From: Jeotgalibacillus salarius
Lineage (GTDB): Bacteria; Bacillota; Bacilli; Bacillales; Jeotgalibacillaceae
DNA: 64,000 bases
Direction of reading: 5' to 3'
Assembly: GCF_004405125.1 (NCBI RefSeq)
Contig: NZ_SORX01000001.1
Coordinates: forward strand, 255,780 to 319,779
The first letter of the stretch is position 1. Each line of letters opens with the position of its first letter. Positions 16,920-26,315 of this stretch are shown piece by piece. A program made the position numbers and the translations under genes. The notes beneath the pieces are model-generated. The model was given only the letters and a program-made list of their open reading frames with translations. It was not told the origin of the DNA and ran no database searches.

Positions 16920-19667
16920 TTACTCCTGAGTCAAAATACGATACATGAAAGTGCTGAATTGACTGCGATTTACAAATTCATTTGGCCTGAAATTATTTCC
17001 TTCATAAGGCACCGTAATACCGGCGTCCGCAAGTGCATGAATTTCTTTATGTGCCCAGAACGATTCTGGTGCATCGTTGATTGAAGGCTGATACATGCCA
17101 TCAAAACCATAAGCTCTCGTTAAAATTACCGCCATTTGGGCTCTTGTTAATGAAGCCTGTGCATCAAAAGTTCCGTCTGCTTTACCGCTTATAATTCCAG
17201 CATTCGCTGCCGCGGCAATTTCTTTGTAATACAAATGACTCTCGTTCACATCTTTAAATTGCGGATTTTCTACACTCTCAGTAGATAATTCCATCATTCT
17301 TGTTAACAAGACTGCTGCATGTGCCCGACTCAATGTAGTAACAGGTTTAAAAGTACCATCCTGGTAACCTGTTATGAGCGCACTGTCTGTTAGATAACCG
17401 ATCTGCTCACGTGCCCAGTAGTCATTCGGAATATCTCTGTAAAGGGGTTCCTTATATTTTTCTCCATACTCTGCTTTTAAATCATCAAAGTATAATTCAC
17501 CTGCCCCCTGTTTAGAAGCGTTCGGTTCTGTGATATAAAGCTGATTAACTTTTATTGGTGAAACTGCTGAAGCTGGAACAGATGCTCGAACATACTTCCA
17601 CCCTGTCCAATCTAATCCACCATCTTCTGTGAAATTGATTGTATGTGATTGACCGGCGGCATCTATTAATTTACCTCTTAACCAATGTTGATTTCCGTCT
17701 CCAAATACCCACATCCCAATATAAGTTGGTGCACCGTTGATCGTAGTGGAAGAAGAGTTTGCATAAGATGCTGCCGTTCCTGCTTCCCCTTCAGAAAAAT
17801 CGTATGTGAGCTTTAAAGCAGATTTCCCTTCACGGACAGGAACTGACACATGATTGCCTGGAAAAGTAACCGTTGTTGCAGAACGCGCACTTGACGCCTG
17901 CCATACACTTGCAGATTCAAATGAATCTATCTTTTGAACCCCTTCATAGATTTCAATGTTAATACTTCCATTAACTCCTCTAACAGATGCAGTAACTGTA
18001 GCTTTTCCGACACTGCCTGCTGTGAATGTACCATCTGCAGTAAGGGTACCGTTTCCTGAGACTGCCCAGCTAACTGATGACTGGTCCACTGCGGTTGCAT
18101 TACCATCATGGTCATATCCTTTTACATTAAATGTCTGTTCTTTTCCTGGAGCCATGACTTCTGCTGTTGGAACTATGCTGATCGTTTTCAAGCTATCGGT
18201 TACTTCTACAGGAATTTGCTGTGTTACATCCCCATATTTAGCTATAACTGAACCAATGCCTTTATTTTCAGCAATAAATTTGCGGCCATCCATTCTGCCG
18301 ATGTTACCTTGAACTTCATATTGAATATCTTCTTGTTTAAACGCTAAATTATGGCGATTCGCATCTGAAATATAATTGACTGACATTTCAGCACTCCCGC
18401 CTAAAGCAACTTTATTATTGCTGATTTTAGCCGAAATATATTTAGCTTCACTATAAGGCGCTCTACTAACTGCTGCTAATATAGTAGAAACAGATCTCAT
18501 ATTGCCTGTTGACGTACCATTGATCATAGATGGATAAGCATTTCCGTATTTTCTGGCAACCATTGTTGTTGAGCCGCCACCATCTAAGTTTAATGCCTGG
18601 TGGGCACCAATGCTGACAAGGTACTGTGAAAACTCTGGCAGCGTCATTCCTGCACTGGTGGAAGTCGCATCAACTGTAACCAGCTTAACTTTTTCTCCAG
18701 TAGAATCTGTGACAACAGCTGTTCTGGCTGTTCGTTGTTTAGCACGTGCACTACCCGTATCGATCGTCATATCCACCTTACCGTTTTGGACTAGCAGCGG
18801 ACCACTCCCAATCAGGTACTCTGCATCTTTCCATTTATCCTCAACATCCATCTTTAGGGTAATTTGGTCTCCCTTCGCCAAAGAGGTATATTGTGAAACG
18901 TTTGTTCCATGAACAGAGATTACATAACCGTCAGAGGGAATTGTATTTGAATAAGTCCTTCCAGGCAAACGTACATTTTCTACTGTACCTGTAACCTCAT
19001 TTCCAAGCTCCGCCCCGTTTTCCAATTTGTCAGACAAGCCTCTTACGATTATCTCGATACCATGTTCATTTGTACGAGTGTCTGAATATCTCCATGACGG
19101 CGTATAAATAATTGTTTCGTTCGCTTTTCTTGATTTATTAACCGAGGACACTTTTAAATTTTTACCTTCAAAAGAGATTGTTGAGTCATATGCAAATGTA
19201 TCTATTAAAGCCTTCCCTTGTGCATCAATGCCAAAGGCTGATGGAATGCTCATATACTCGTCCATCCCGTCAGATATCACGCCGTATGTAGCTACTTTAT
19301 TCTGTTCAGCAACTAAATAGGCTGGCATAGCTGTGTTGAAGTGGAAAAATGATGCATTCACAGCCCCAACCATGTGATACAGATTTTCAGTATTGCGGGT
19401 AGCTTGGTTTTGAACCGCTGACAAGGATGTAAGTGGAGAAGGAACTCCCAGATCCACGCTTATGTAAGGTGAAGCTGTATTGATATCCAGAACATTTGAA
19501 ACCTGATTTCTTGCGTTCATGGAAAAGGATGATTGGGTGTGCTGGACACCAGGTGTAACTTCATATGAAGCAGCCTGAGTATCAGATACAGCAGCACCTG
19601 CTATGGCTAAGCCTGCAACAATTGCGGCTAAGGGACGAAAGACTGAATAAATTGATTTATGAACCAT
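16920..19667 (-). CDS. SLH-anchored phosphodiester glycosidase (NAGPA-like)
   Basis: Secreted protein of 915 aa. After a signal peptide (IVAGLAIAGAAVSDTQA) comes a phosphodiester glycosidase domain with LIGSGPLLVQNG, QRTARTAVV and NLDGGGSTTM. Members of this family (NAGPA, YngK/ExoP relatives) remove phosphodiester-linked sugars, fitting turnover of teichoic-type polymers. Next are two Ig-like/Big_2 modules, a carbohydrate-binding-like beta-sandwich (FDSFESASVW... YFDDLKAEYG), and three C-terminal SLH modules (YRDIPNDYWAREQIGYLT). The ATG at 19667 has GGAGG upstream; an earlier in-frame codon at 19763 has no site. Confidence 0.9.
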   Translation of the reverse strand: MVHKSIYSVFRPLAAIVAGLAIAGAAVSDTQAASYEVTPGVQHTQSSFSMNARNQVSNVLDINTASPYISVDLGVPSPLTSLSAVQNQATRNTENLYHMVGAVNASFFHFNTAMPAYLVAEQNKVATYGVISDGMDEYMSIPSAFGIDAQGKALIDTFAYDSTISFEGKNLKVSSVNKSRKANETIIYTPSWRYSDTRTNEHGIEIIVRGLSDKLENGAELGNEVTGTVENVRLPGRTYSNTIPSDGYVISVHGTNVSQYTSLAKGDQITLKMDVEDKWKDAEYLIGSGPLLVQNGKVDMTIDTGSARAKQRTARTAVVTDSTGEKVKLVTVDATSTSAGMTLPEFSQYLVSIGAHQALNLDGGGSTTMVARKYGNAYPSMINGTSTGNMRSVSTILAAVSRAPYSEAKYISAKISNNKVALGGSAEMSVNYISDANRHNLAFKQEDIQYEVQGNIGRMDGRKFIAENKGIGSVIAKYGDVTQQIPVEVTDSLKTISIVPTAEVMAPGKEQTFNVKGYDHDGNATAVDQSSVSWAVSGNGTLTADGTFTAGSVGKATVTASVRGVNGSINIEIYEGVQKIDSFESASVWQASSARSATTVTFPGNHVSVPVREGKSALKLTYDFSEGEAGTAASYANSSSTTINGAPTYIGMWVFGDGNQHWLRGKLIDAAGQSHTINFTEDGGLDWTGWKYVRASVPASAVSPIKVNQLYITEPNASKQGAGELYFDDLKAEYGEKYKEPLYRDIPNDYWAREQIGYLTDSALITGYQDGTFKPVTTLSRAHAAVLLTRMMELSTESVENPQFKDVNESHLYYKEIAAAANAGIISGKADGTFDAQASLTRAQMAVILTRAYGFDGMYQPSINDAPESFWAHKEIHALADAGITVPYEGNNFRPNEFVNRSQFSTFMYRILTQE

Positions 19668-19753
19668 GTAAACCTCCAAATGTAAAATTCTTAGATGCAC
19701 TACTAACCTTTTCCATTTTAGTAGATGTTTGCTGAAACAGCAATGCGATAAAA

Positions 19754-19770
19754 GTAATATCAAATATTAC
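19754..19770. promoter_or_regulatory. Operator-like inverted repeat
   Basis: GTAATAT-CAA-ATATTAC is a perfect 7-bp inverted repeat in the gap between two divergent SLH genes (16920-19667 and 19894-22179). No regulator can be named; AT-rich symmetry could be chance. Confidence 0.3.
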
Positions 19771-19893
19771 ATTGTTATGACTTTGATATCTTTTTGAAAT
19801 ATTTCTGAAATATTTTACGTGTAAATGTCTTTTTATTAGGGTAAATGACTTATAATAATAAATAATCATTCTTTAATGACTGGAGGTGTCTGC

Positions 19894-22179
19894 GTGACTT
19901 TTAGATCAATCGTTACAATATTCTTTTCTATCCTTTTCTTCTCCTTGGTGATTACTTCTGCAAGCGCTTCAGATAAAGAGTGGATTCTAAACTTTAATAG
20001 TCCTGAAGACAAAGAGACATTTAAATATGAACTGTCTGCAATTCAAATATTAAATGAGATGCCACGCGCACTCCTTATTTCGGGTTCAGTGCCTGATCAT
20101 CCGCTGATCAAAAATTATGAACAGAATGTTTCAAAGCAGGCAAATGCTGAAATATCACCGGATGTTTATGCAACTGACCAATGGGGATTGTCTGCTGTTA
20201 ATCAGTCTGCAATTCAAACATTGTATCCTGAAGCCGGAAAAAACCTGTTAGATAGTAAAAGGTTAATTATAAATGACACTGATTTGATCGAGAACACGGG
20301 TCCCTTTAATGCACAAACGATAGAAATAGACGTAGGAACTGAACTGTCTAGAATATCTCTTGAAATTGAAGAGAATGACATATATTGGGGCATAGAAGCG
20401 AAAGATGAAAAAGGAAACTTAATCGGCATGAATTATGGAAGATTTTCTAAATTAGACATAATTATTTCTAATAAACAGCCGGTAAACAAAATCCACCTGA
20501 CATTATTAAATGAAAATGAAACTCCTTCTTCATTTACAGTCAAATCATTAATGGGTGTAAATAACCCACTAGTTGCAGTTCTTGATTCCGGAGTGGCAAT
20601 GCATGAAGACTTTTGTTCAAATATTCTCTACAGCCTGAGTAAAGATTACACAGATGAATCATTTTCATGGGCACAGGATACTTACGGTCATGGCACCCAC
20701 ATTACCGGAATACTTGCTTCTTGCTACAATAATGGAGTTGGAACCGCTGGAGTGTTCGGATATGCACCTATTGATATTCTTCCTATGAAAGTACTGAACG
20801 AGCGAGGAACAGGAACTGATTTTCAAATTAGCCAGGCATTATATGATGCGATTGAATTGGATGTTAGTGCTGTCAATCTAAGTATTGCAGGTAAAGGAAA
20901 AACAGATCTGCTTAAAAATGCTATTTTAGAAGCAGCAATCCGTGAAATTCCTATTATCGCAGCAGCCGGAAATTATAACTCTTCTACAGAAGCAGTGTAT
21001 CCTGCCTCTTACCCTACTGTTATCACAGTGAGTGGTGTTAACCAGCAAATGAAAAGAGTAGGCACTTCTAATTTCGGCTGGGAGGTTGACTTGACTGCAC
21101 CAGGTTTTGAAGTACTAAGCACATATACTGATCCTGTTTACAAAAAATTAAACGGTACGTCTATGGCAGCACCTTTTGTGACAGGCGCAGCAGCCATTTT
21201 GAAACACCAGTATCCTGATGACTCAATTCTTAAGATCCGCCAAAAATTATTCGGCAGTGCTGAAGATATCATGGCACAGGGATACGATATTTACTCTGGT
21301 AATGGTTTAGTGCAATTCCAACCAGAAAAATGGGAGAACACACCTTTAAAAAATATAGAATGGATGAATTATCGAAATGGTCAACCTTACAGATTAAATG
21401 AGTTTCATTTGTTGACCGACTCAGAATTTACTGGTGATCAATTACAGCTTTTTGTAAACGGACGTTCTGTATTCAGCAGTAAAATTGACAGCACTTATCA
21501 ATCTATTGAAATTGATGCACCCATACAACCTGCTTTTAAATTGTTTACTGTTATCTCTGATGGTGACACCATATTAGAACAATCATACTTAAATCTCGCA
21601 CCAAATGCCCAGGCAAGCTTCACTTTTACGGACACTGCCAGAGCTTATTGGGCTTACGAAGAGATTATGAATGCTACGACATCTGGTATTATAAATGGTT
21701 ATGAAGATCAAACTTTTCGTCCAGACGCACCAATCAGCAGACGCCACGCAGCACTTATGATGAATCGGTTACTAGAATGGGATTCACTCCCATCTATGAA
21801 ATCAACATTTTCAGATATTGAAAAATTTGACTTTATGACAAAATATTCGATTCTTTCAGCCAACCATGAAAAAGTTTTAAATGGTTATGAAGGTGGCTAC
21901 TTTAAACCTGATCAACAATTGTCACGCGGGCAAATGGCATTAATTTTATTTCGAGCCTTACATTTCGAAGAATCAAATAGTGAAATAGAGCTACTATTTA
22001 ACGACATTTCACCTGAAAATGAAATTTTCTCAGCATTAATTGAGTTAGTTTCAAAAGGAATTGTTACAAATCAAAAAGAATTTAACCCTTATGAATCTAT
22101 CAGCAGAGCACAATTTTCTGCAATGATATCAAGGGCTCAGCACTACATGAACACTCAAAAAGAAGAAGCCGGCGCGTAA
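19894..22179 (+). CDS. SLH-anchored subtilisin-like serine protease (S8)
   Basis: Secreted protease of 761 aa. A signal peptide (IFFSILFFSLVITSASA) and a ~200-residue pro-region precede an S8 catalytic domain with an intact triad: Asp231 in VAVLDSG, His266 in GHGTHITG, Ser423 in NGTSMAAPF. A short beta domain follows, then three SLH modules (FTDTARAYWAYEEIM; SDIEKFDFMTKYSIL; FNDISPENEIFSALI), the last two rather diverged. The GTG at 19894 is preferred because GGAGG lies seven bases upstream; an in-frame ATG at 19876 lies before that site. Likely a wall-tethered protease for S-layer or exoprotein processing. Confidence 0.92.
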   Translation: MTFRSIVTIFFSILFFSLVITSASASDKEWILNFNSPEDKETFKYELSAIQILNEMPRALLISGSVPDHPLIKNYEQNVSKQANAEISPDVYATDQWGLSAVNQSAIQTLYPEAGKNLLDSKRLIINDTDLIENTGPFNAQTIEIDVGTELSRISLEIEENDIYWGIEAKDEKGNLIGMNYGRFSKLDIIISNKQPVNKIHLTLLNENETPSSFTVKSLMGVNNPLVAVLDSGVAMHEDFCSNILYSLSKDYTDESFSWAQDTYGHGTHITGILASCYNNGVGTAGVFGYAPIDILPMKVLNERGTGTDFQISQALYDAIELDVSAVNLSIAGKGKTDLLKNAILEAAIREIPIIAAAGNYNSSTEAVYPASYPTVITVSGVNQQMKRVGTSNFGWEVDLTAPGFEVLSTYTDPVYKKLNGTSMAAPFVTGAAAILKHQYPDDSILKIRQKLFGSAEDIMAQGYDIYSGNGLVQFQPEKWENTPLKNIEWMNYRNGQPYRLNEFHLLTDSEFTGDQLQLFVNGRSVFSSKIDSTYQSIEIDAPIQPAFKLFTVISDGDTILEQSYLNLAPNAQASFTFTDTARAYWAYEEIMNATTSGIINGYEDQTFRPDAPISRRHAALMMNRLLEWDSLPSMKSTFSDIEKFDFMTKYSILSANHEKVLNGYEGGYFKPDQQLSRGQMALILFRALHFEESNSEIELLFNDISPENEIFSALIELVSKGIVTNQKEFNPYESISRAQFSAMISRAQHYMNTQKEEAGA

Positions 22180-22200
22180 ACGCCGGCTTCTTCTTTTTCA
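22161..22200 (+). terminator. Terminator of SLH-S8 gene, overlapping its stop codon
   Basis: A 14-bp stem (22161-22174 with 22181-22194) whose loop contains the TAA stop codon, followed by a T-rich tract. Confidence 0.85.
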
Positions 22201-22223
22201 TTTATGACAGACTTGCAATCTTT

Positions 22224-22240
22224 TGTTACATAACTGTAAA
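22224..22240 (+). promoter_or_regulatory. Candidate WalR (YycF) binding site
   Basis: TGTTAC-ATAAC-TGTAAA matches the published WalR direct repeat TGTWAH-N5-TGTWAH at every defined position. It lies about 85 bases before the start of the NlpC/P60 SLH gene, in front of TATTAT/TATGAT -10 candidates. WalRK controls cell-wall endopeptidases in Firmicutes, so the target fits. Confidence 0.55.
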
Positions 22241-22324
22241 ACGAAATTTTCTGTTATTATGCTATGATTTCCCTAGTTGATTTTTTACGAGATTCAGAAA
22301 CACTACTTTTGGAGGTACAAAAAC

Positions 22325-23356
22325 TTGAAGCTATTAAAGAAGACGCTAGTATTACTTTTGGCACTTACGTTACTTATTCCCGCGACCCTAGACAACAACA
22401 GAGCAGAAGCTGCTTCTGCATCAGACATGACAAACTACGCTAAGCGATTTTTAGGAACGCCATATGTATACGGAGGAACTTCTCCTTCAGGTTTTGACTG
22501 CTCCGGTTTCGTTCAGTACGTAATGAAAAACTCAGCAGGTATTTCATTACCACGAACAACAGCTACTCAATATGGAGTTGGTACCAGCGTATCAAAATCA
22601 AACTTACAAACTGGTGATCTGGTATTCTTCAATACATTTGGAAGCGGCGTGTCACACGTTGGAATTTACATAGGTAATTCTAAATTTATTCACGCACATA
22701 GCTATAAAGGTATTAACATCGATTCAATTAATGACCCTTATTACTGGGGTTCTAAATATGTAGGAGCAAAGCGTGTAGGTTCTTTTGGAAGCACTCCAAC
22801 ACAAACTGCTCAGGCAGCACCTTCTCATTCAGGCATCTACGCTGATATCACAAAAGATTTTTGGGCATATGATGAAATTGCTTATTTGAAAAACCAAGGT
22901 ATTATGTACGGCAAAAATGGAGGAACTTACTTCCGTCCTTATGAAAACCCAACTCGTGCTGAAGTAGCTTCTTATCTTGTAGCAGCACTAGGACTTGAAA
23001 AAATTAATACTTCAACCAAGTTCAGTGATGTTCCATCCGATTACTGGGCACGTGGTGCAATCAATGCCGTAAACAAAGCTGGCATTATTACTGGCGACCA
23101 GAACGGTAATTTCCGTCCAACCGAAAAACTTTCAAGAGAACATATGGCGTTGATCTTCACAAGAGCTTTCGATCTGAAAGCTGCTGCATCTGAAACTGAA
23201 TTTACTGATCTTCCAACAGATCATTACGCATATGGTGCGATTCAGGCACTTGCAGCTTCAGGAATCACAACAGGTAAAGAAAATGGTTCTTTTGCTCCTC
23301 GTGAGTTGGTTAACCGCAGTCAGTTCGCTGCTTTCCTTACACGTACACTTAAATAA
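22325..23356 (+). CDS. SLH-anchored NlpC/P60 endopeptidase
   Basis: Secreted 343-aa D,L-endopeptidase that cuts peptidoglycan stem peptides. Signal peptide KKTLVLLLALTLLIPATLD, then an NlpC/P60 domain (~residues 35-145) with catalytic Cys in GFDCSGFVQYVM, His in VSHVGIYIG and the third polar residue at HAHSYKGI, then three SLH modules at the C-terminus (YADITKDFWAYDEI; FSDVPSDYWARGAI; FTDLPTDHYAYGAI). The TTG at 22325 is chosen because GGAGG lies eight bases upstream; the in-frame ATG at 22268-22279 region has no site. A consensus WalR box precedes it. Confidence 0.93.
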   Translation: MKLLKKTLVLLLALTLLIPATLDNNRAEAASASDMTNYAKRFLGTPYVYGGTSPSGFDCSGFVQYVMKNSAGISLPRTTATQYGVGTSVSKSNLQTGDLVFFNTFGSGVSHVGIYIGNSKFIHAHSYKGINIDSINDPYYWGSKYVGAKRVGSFGSTPTQTAQAAPSHSGIYADITKDFWAYDEIAYLKNQGIMYGKNGGTYFRPYENPTRAEVASYLVAALGLEKINTSTKFSDVPSDYWARGAINAVNKAGIITGDQNGNFRPTEKLSREHMALIFTRAFDLKAAASETEFTDLPTDHYAYGAIQALAASGITTGKENGSFAPRELVNRSQFAAFLTRTLK

Positions 23357-23370
23357 TTTACTTCACAAGG

Positions 23371-23412
23371 TTTCATCCGGCTTAAATTTCTCTCCGGATG
23401 AAGCTTTTTTTT
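23371..23412 (+). terminator. Terminator of NlpC/P60-SLH gene
   Basis: A 9-bp stem (23372-23380 with 23394-23402) followed by a run of eight T. Confidence 0.85.
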
Positions 23413-23465
23413 ATTGCTTCATTCGTGGTATAATTTAACGGTTAATTTGATTGGAGGTAATCCTA

Positions 23466-24500
23466 TTGGTTAAGGAACGCATTGCCGGTATCGATTGGCT
23501 CAGAGCTTTTGCCTGTCTGAGCGTTGTCTGGGTGCATTCTATTTCAAGAGCGCTTGTCACTTATGATTTACCCGAATCATCGATCGAAATGGCAAGATTG
23601 TTGCAAATCACATTTATCTTCGCAACTCCAATGTTTGTAATGATGTCGGAATATATATTAAGTTATTCTTACCCTAACCGGACCCCCAATGAATTTTGGA
23701 AAAAAAGAATACTTTATATTTTAATACCTTACTTCACTATTCCATTTGTTTATGCCGGATATTTTGGCCTTCTTGGAACATTTACATGGGAAGCTATTTC
23801 TGACCGTGCATTTAACTATATTTTATTTGCAAGCTGGCACGGCTATTTTATCTTAATAATCTTCCAGTTTTATGTCTTACATTTTATATTTAACCGATTT
23901 AACAAATACTTAAACCCTTATTTATTAATTTCTTTATCCATTTTAATTACAATGGGCTATAATATGTTTTTTAAAACATTTTCTTCTCCAGGAGGCAATT
24001 GGGACCTGCTGTGGAATCACTATGGCATTATTTTATTTCCTGGATGGCTTGCATTCTTTACAATTGCATATTTTGCTGGAAGGCATGCAATTGAAATTAA
24101 ACCTTTTTTAAAGAAGGCTGGACCCGGTTTCATCGTTCTGACATGTATTGCGTTGCTATATTGTATCTATAATGTAATGGATGGCGTGACTGGAATTTCT
24201 TCACGTCGAAATGATGTATTGATTTATACGATTCTATTATTTATGTCGGTCCTTTCAATCTCTGTCTATATAAAAAAGGTACCGTATTTAATTAAAGTCA
24301 TCAGTAAATATTCGTTTGCAATCTATTTGCTGCATATGATGCTGCTTCAGGTGTATGCTCGATATTTACCTTATGAGTTGTCAGTAAGTGCTTTTACGAT
24401 AACTGCATTTGTATTCGGCGTCATTTCAAGCATAGCGATTTCATGGCTACTCAAGTGGATACCAGGCTCTCAATTCCTGATTGGCCAGTTAAGAAAATAG
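23466..24500 (+). CDS. Acyltransferase family 3 membrane protein
   Basis: Polytopic membrane acyltransferase (344 aa, about ten helices), a family that O-acylates surface polysaccharides. It begins with the family signature RIAGIDWLRAFACLSVVWVHSISR, holding the catalytic His, and hydrophobic segments run to the C-terminus. The TTG at 23466 has GGAGG eight bases upstream. It lies among SLH genes, so acylation of the secondary wall polymer is a plausible but unproven role. Confidence 0.87.
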   Translation: MVKERIAGIDWLRAFACLSVVWVHSISRALVTYDLPESSIEMARLLQITFIFATPMFVMMSEYILSYSYPNRTPNEFWKKRILYILIPYFTIPFVYAGYFGLLGTFTWEAISDRAFNYILFASWHGYFILIIFQFYVLHFIFNRFNKYLNPYLLISLSILITMGYNMFFKTFSSPGGNWDLLWNHYGIILFPGWLAFFTIAYFAGRHAIEIKPFLKKAGPGFIVLTCIALLYCIYNVMDGVTGISSRRNDVLIYTILLFMSVLSISVYIKKVPYLIKVISKYSFAIYLLHMMLLQVYARYLPYELSVSAFTITAFVFGVISSIAISWLLKWIPGSQFLIGQLRK

Positions 24501-24531
24501 TTTCTTCTATTATATATATGACCTTATAAAC

Positions 24532-24574
24532 AAAAGACAACCTCGTACCCTAAAAAGGACAGCGGTTGTCTTTT
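24532..24574. terminator. Bidirectional terminator, acyltransferase/SGNH
   Basis: An 11-bp stem (24532-24542 with 24564-24574) between convergent genes, with A- and T-rich flanks. Confidence 0.8.
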
Positions 24575-24585
24575 GTTCGTTTTTA

Positions 24586-25857
24586 TTAATATTTCCTGTC
24601 TTCTAGCATCAGCTGAAGAATTTTAGCAATCTGTGCTTTACTCATAAATTGATTCGGTCTGAAGGTGCCATCGTCATACCCTGAGACATACCCTGCACTT
24701 GAAAGCGCGTCGACATGAGTTGATGCCCAAGCATAGTTACCCTGCAGATCCTTAAAAGACTTTGGTTCTCCTTCAGGCAGATCAAACGTCAAATCAAATA
24801 TTTTCGCCATCTGCGCACGGGATAATGAGCTATCCGGATTGAAATTATCTGCTTTTATAAATATGCCAAGATCAGCTAATGCTGCAATGGCAGCATAATT
24901 AGGGTGTGTAAGAGGGACATCACTGAAGTCCGGGTTCGGCACGTCTGACTGGACTTCATCCAAATACAGTACATTATAAAGCGCCTGTGCTGCTTCTGCT
25001 CTTGTCAATTTTCCCTGCGGTCTGAACGTTTCGTCTTCATACCCAGTCATAACCATGCGCTTTGATAGTCCATCAATATATTCTTTTGCCCAATGATTTG
25101 AAGGAACATCACTGAACTTTAGCGGATGATGATAGGTATCTATAAACTCATTAGCCATGACGCGATAACCAAGTGTGTTCGGGTGAATGTCGAACTGGTT
25201 AGGAAACCACTGAAAAGCATCACGCCCAAATACTGTGTCAACATCGATGTATTTGCCGCCTGCTTCAATCACCTGGCGTTCGATTGTATTATTGAGAAAT
25301 TCAAATGTATCATAAAAAGCCTCTTTTTGAACCTGATCTAAAGCTGGGAGTGGGAAAGCATAACCAAATGCATAGACATCTGCATCAGGGTTAATTGCTT
25401 TTATTTCCTCATGCAATAATGCCAGACGGTTATTCAACGCAAAGTAAACTCTAGTAATTTCCTGACGATCGAAAGACAATTCACCGGTAATTCTATCAAT
25501 ATTAAGTATACCCAGCAGATCATTGCCACCAGCAGAAAGTGTAATCAGATCTGTATTCTTAAGCTGCTCTCTCAAATCCTGATTTTCTTTTAAATCTTCA
25601 AGAAGTTCTACTGAATCAAATCCCGAATTTGTGAATTCATTTGTATAATATTCGAGTAACCCTCTCTTTTTCAGATCCTGTGCTATATAGTCAGAATAAC
25701 CTGTATCTTGCTGCAGCTCACTATTTATCCCCGCGGCATATGAATCCCCCAACGGTATATAAGTAATCGGTTCCTCGAGACTATGTGCCCAACTGGATGG
25801 TACGGTAACACCAAACATCAATATCGTACTCAAAATCATCGACAACATTACTTTCAC
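24586..25857 (-). CDS. SLH-anchored SGNH/GDSL hydrolase
   Basis: Secreted 423-aa esterase/lipase-type hydrolase. Signal peptide, then an SGNH domain with block I YIPLGDSYAAG (Ser nucleophile), block III SAGGNDLLG, and block V DIHPNTLGY (Asp-x-x-His pattern). Three SLH modules follow (FSDVPSNHWAKEYI; FSDVPLTHPNYAAI; FKDLQGNYAWASTH). The GTG at 25857 has GGGGTG upstream. The substrate is not readable; removal of acyl groups from wall polymer would complement the neighbouring acyltransferase, but this is inference. Confidence 0.9.
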   Translation of the reverse strand: MKVMLSMILSTILMFGVTVPSSWAHSLEEPITYIPLGDSYAAGINSELQQDTGYSDYIAQDLKKRGLLEYYTNEFTNSGFDSVELLEDLKENQDLREQLKNTDLITLSAGGNDLLGILNIDRITGELSFDRQEITRVYFALNNRLALLHEEIKAINPDADVYAFGYAFPLPALDQVQKEAFYDTFEFLNNTIERQVIEAGGKYIDVDTVFGRDAFQWFPNQFDIHPNTLGYRVMANEFIDTYHHPLKFSDVPSNHWAKEYIDGLSKRMVMTGYEDETFRPQGKLTRAEAAQALYNVLYLDEVQSDVPNPDFSDVPLTHPNYAAIAALADLGIFIKADNFNPDSSLSRAQMAKIFDLTFDLPEGEPKSFKDLQGNYAWASTHVDALSSAGYVSGYDDGTFRPNQFMSKAQIAKILQLMLEDRKY

Positions 25858-25954
25858 ATACTACACCCCTTTTCACTTATTTTATCTATTATACTATGTA
25901 ATTTAACTGTTGGAGAAAATTTTGGAAAGTTAGGTTAAAGGTGATATCGTGATG

Positions 25955-26275
25955 GGTTTAATGTGATCGACGGAGTCGGATGGGGTGTCGTCTTGGTTAT
26001 GTTTTCTAACAACACAGGCAGGGTGATGTATCAACTTGCTTTCGTAGTTCATCGACCGACATTTGGTGTCGAACAACCTACTTCTTCACGCAGCTCATCC
26101 CCTGCCCTGGATGCCATTGGGCAATCAGTTACCCAACGGCATCTAGGGCGGGAAACCGGCTTTGAGAGTACATCGACGTGGTTTTATGCGCGGTCGACGT
26201 GGTTGACTTTTGAGTCGACGTAATTTCGTTCGCGATCAACGCTGTTTTGAAATCCTTCAACTTACTTTCCTACAT
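25955..26275. repeat. 21-bp-period array B, RTCGAC/RTCAAC core
   Basis: Six to seven units, then a hairpin (26104-26149), then six more units. Each unit is 21 bases with one single-base slip, and starts ATCGAC, GTCGAC, ATCAAC or AACAAC. Units are more diverged than in array A, and no credible gene is present. It lies just downstream of the NERD gene (26316-27320). Apart from this array the 458-base gap holds only the SGNH gene's promoter region. Confidence 0.75.
26104..26149. other. Conserved hairpin inside array B
   Basis: An 18-bp stem (26104-26121 with 26132-26149; one G-U pair, one mismatch) closes a ten-base loop CAATCAGTTA. A second copy at 27598-27635 has the same inner stem with covarying pairs and loop ACATCAGTTA. 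No T-run follows, so it is not a standard terminator. It may be a structured RNA element or a DNA cruciform. Confidence 0.6.
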
Positions 26276-26315
26276 CGTCAACATTTCACTTTCTAACGAT
26301 TGCCTTTTAATTTTT

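Noticed and set aside
25963-26223. An 86-codon frame across array B
   Set aside because: It spans both array halves and the hairpin, has no ribosome site, and is another effect of the 21-base period.
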